NCBI RefSeq assembly: GCF_011694515.1
Contig: NZ_CP050192.1
Location: 2,037,131-2,101,130, forward strand
Reading direction: 5' to 3'
From: Mycobacterium sp. DL592
GTDB lineage: Bacteria; Actinomycetota; Actinomycetes; Mycobacteriales; Mycobacteriaceae
DNA length: 64,000 bases
The number at the start of each line of letters is the position of its first letter. Within the stretch, counting starts at the first letter, position 1. The position numbers were made by a program, and so were the translations under genes. Of the stretch, positions 63,233 to 64,000 are shown in pieces. The notes beneath the pieces were generated by a model. The model made no database searches and was not told the DNA's origin. It saw only the letters and a list, made by a program, of their open reading frames with translations.

Positions 63233-64000
63233 GTGACCTACGACACGATCATCCGCAACGGCCGGTGGTTCGACGGGACAGGTGCGCCCTCGGCTATCCG
63301 CAACATCGGCATCCGGGACGGCCGTGTCGTCGCCGTCACGCCCCACCCACTCGACGAGACCGGCGCCGAGGTCGTCGACGCCACCGGCAAGTGGGTGCTG
63401 CCCGGGATGGTCGACATCCATACCCACTACGACGTCGAGGTGCTCGGCGGGCCGGGGTTGACGGAGTCGGTGCGCCACGGCGTCACCACCGTGCTGCTGG
63501 GATCGTGCTCGCTGTCGACGCTCTACGTCGACGGCAGCCAAGCCGGTGATCTGTTCGGCAGGGTCGAGGCCATTCCGCGTGAGCATGTCATCCGCGCCGT
63601 CGATGGAGCCAAGACGTGGAGCAACGCCGAGCAGTACGTACAGGCGCTCGAGTCGCGCCCACTGGGTCCCAACATCGGCGCGTTCATCGGCCATTCCGAC
63701 ATGCGGACCGCGACCATGGGGCTGGACCGGGCGACCCGAAAAGACCAGCGGCCCAACGCAAGTGAGCAAGCGCAGATGGAGAAGATGCTCGCTGACGCCC
63801 TCGACGCGGGTTTCGTCGGGATGTCCTCGATGCAGCTGCTGTTCGACAAGATCGACGGCGAGACCTGTCGCTCACGGACCCTGCCGTCGACCTATGCCAG
63901 GCCGCGTGAGCTGCGCCGGCTCAAATCGCTGGTGCGCAAGCGCGGCCGGGTGCTGCAGTCCGGGCCCGACATCCAGAACCCACTGAACCTGGCTTCCCAA
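63233..64000 (+). CDS. D-aminoacylase / N-acyl-D-amino-acid deacylase-type amidohydrolase (partial)
   Basis: The frame starts at GTG 63233 and is open to the end of the window; 256 residues are seen. TYDTIIRNGRWFDGTGAPSA, IRNIGIRDGRVVAV and VVDATGKWVLPGMVDIHTHY are the first strands of the amidohydrolase fold; HTH is the metal motif. VRHGVTTVLLGSCSLSTLY and AFIGHSDMRTATMG are the D-aminoacylase-type segments, with Cys96-region metal ligand and His in the second. The C-terminal metal ligands lie outside the window. The family removes acyl groups from D-amino acids or acts on related amides. Leaderless expression is suggested. Confidence 0.87.
   Translation, partial: MTYDTIIRNGRWFDGTGAPSAIRNIGIRDGRVVAVTPHPLDETGAEVVDATGKWVLPGMVDIHTHYDVEVLGGPGLTESVRHGVTTVLLGSCSLSTLYVDGSQAGDLFGRVEAIPREHVIRAVDGAKTWSNAEQYVQALESRPLGPNIGAFIGHSDMRTATMGLDRATRKDQRPNASEQAQMEKMLADALDAGFVGMSSMQLLFDKIDGETCRSRTLPSTYARPRELRRLKSLVRKRGRVLQSGPDIQNPLNLASQ

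Noticed and set aside
1..64000. CRISPR arrays, tRNA, rRNA, IS elements or prophage
   Set aside because: None seen by eye: no regularly spaced repeats, no transposase or integrase motifs, no cloverleaf-like sequences recognised. A tRNAscan/Infernal run would be needed to exclude small RNAs.

Overview
The window is high-GC actinobacterial DNA and almost certainly comes from a mycobacterium, probably a fast-growing Mycolicibacterium. Marker genes are an LpqH (19 kDa) lipoprotein, an LdtMt1-type L,D-transpeptidase, FdxA behind a DosR box, a mycolic-acid cyclopropane/methoxy synthase, CYP124, CYP125 and CYP140 P450s, a secreted AroQ chorismate mutase, a PepA/Mtb32A-like protease and many F420/FMN-linked oxidoreductases. 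GTG and TTG starts are frequent and neighbouring genes often overlap by ATGA or GTGA. I see no rRNA, tRNA, IS element, prophage or CRISPR array. Most of the window is ordinary chromosome; the region least like core mycobacterial genes is the first 6.1 kb.

Layout. 1-6113: a compact CHAT-protease/TPR island of five genes, two of unknown family plus a membrane-anchored protein on the opposite strand, ending at a perfect hairpin below lpqH. 6211-16065: lpqH, an amidohydrolase/AraC divergent pair, a small secreted protein, amidase, alpha/beta-hydrolase, a secreted VanX-like dipeptidase, cinA, a PH-like membrane protein and a GNAT enzyme with a GyrA-like N-terminal segment. 16307-25363: an anchored GH2 exo-glucosaminidase-like enzyme, a DMT-type transporter, a PPOX flavoprotein, and a coupled FGGY kinase / GlpA-like / GlpB-like operon followed by a HAD phosphatase. 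25365-29393: SDR, DapB-fold dehydrogenase and a nitronate-monooxygenase-type flavoenzyme, with two KstR-type operators. 29404-33440: STAS and ANTAR regulators, exported proteins and a second SDR. 33495-36822: TetR / P450 / [3Fe-4S] ferredoxin module with a conspicuous operator array, then a frameshifted MmyB-like regulator with its palindromes. 36833-39455: KstR site, cyp125, yceI and a FadR-like site before a membrane fatty-acid/sterol hydroxylase.

39452-49645: LdtMt1-type transpeptidase, a DUF7159-like protein, an AhpD-like protein with a CsoR/CstR-like operator, fdxA with a strong DosR box, two exported proteins, a mycolic-acid methyltransferase, a PepA-like protease, chorismate mutase, DUF4331 and an F420/FMN luciferase-like enzyme. 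49744-57866: polysaccharide deacetylase, SRPBCC and SnoaL-like proteins, a glutamine-synthetase-like / LLM / SfnB-like operon divergent from an NlpA-family binding protein that lacks a signal peptide, a receiver-less winged-helix regulator and a DUF1275 protein. 57963-64000: translationally coupled cyp124-cyp140, a coiled-coil membrane protein, a GT4 glycosyltransferase, an exported dienelactone hydrolase and a leaderless D-aminoacylase-type amidohydrolase cut by the window end.

Themes are lipid/sterol oxidation (three KstR-like sites, four P450s, one ferredoxin), envelope remodelling (transpeptidase, VanX-like peptidase, deacetylase, GH2) and probable organosulfur use. Function calls rest on motif recognition and remembered family sequences, not on database searches. 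Start codons were chosen by reading frame, overlap and Shine-Dalgarno context.
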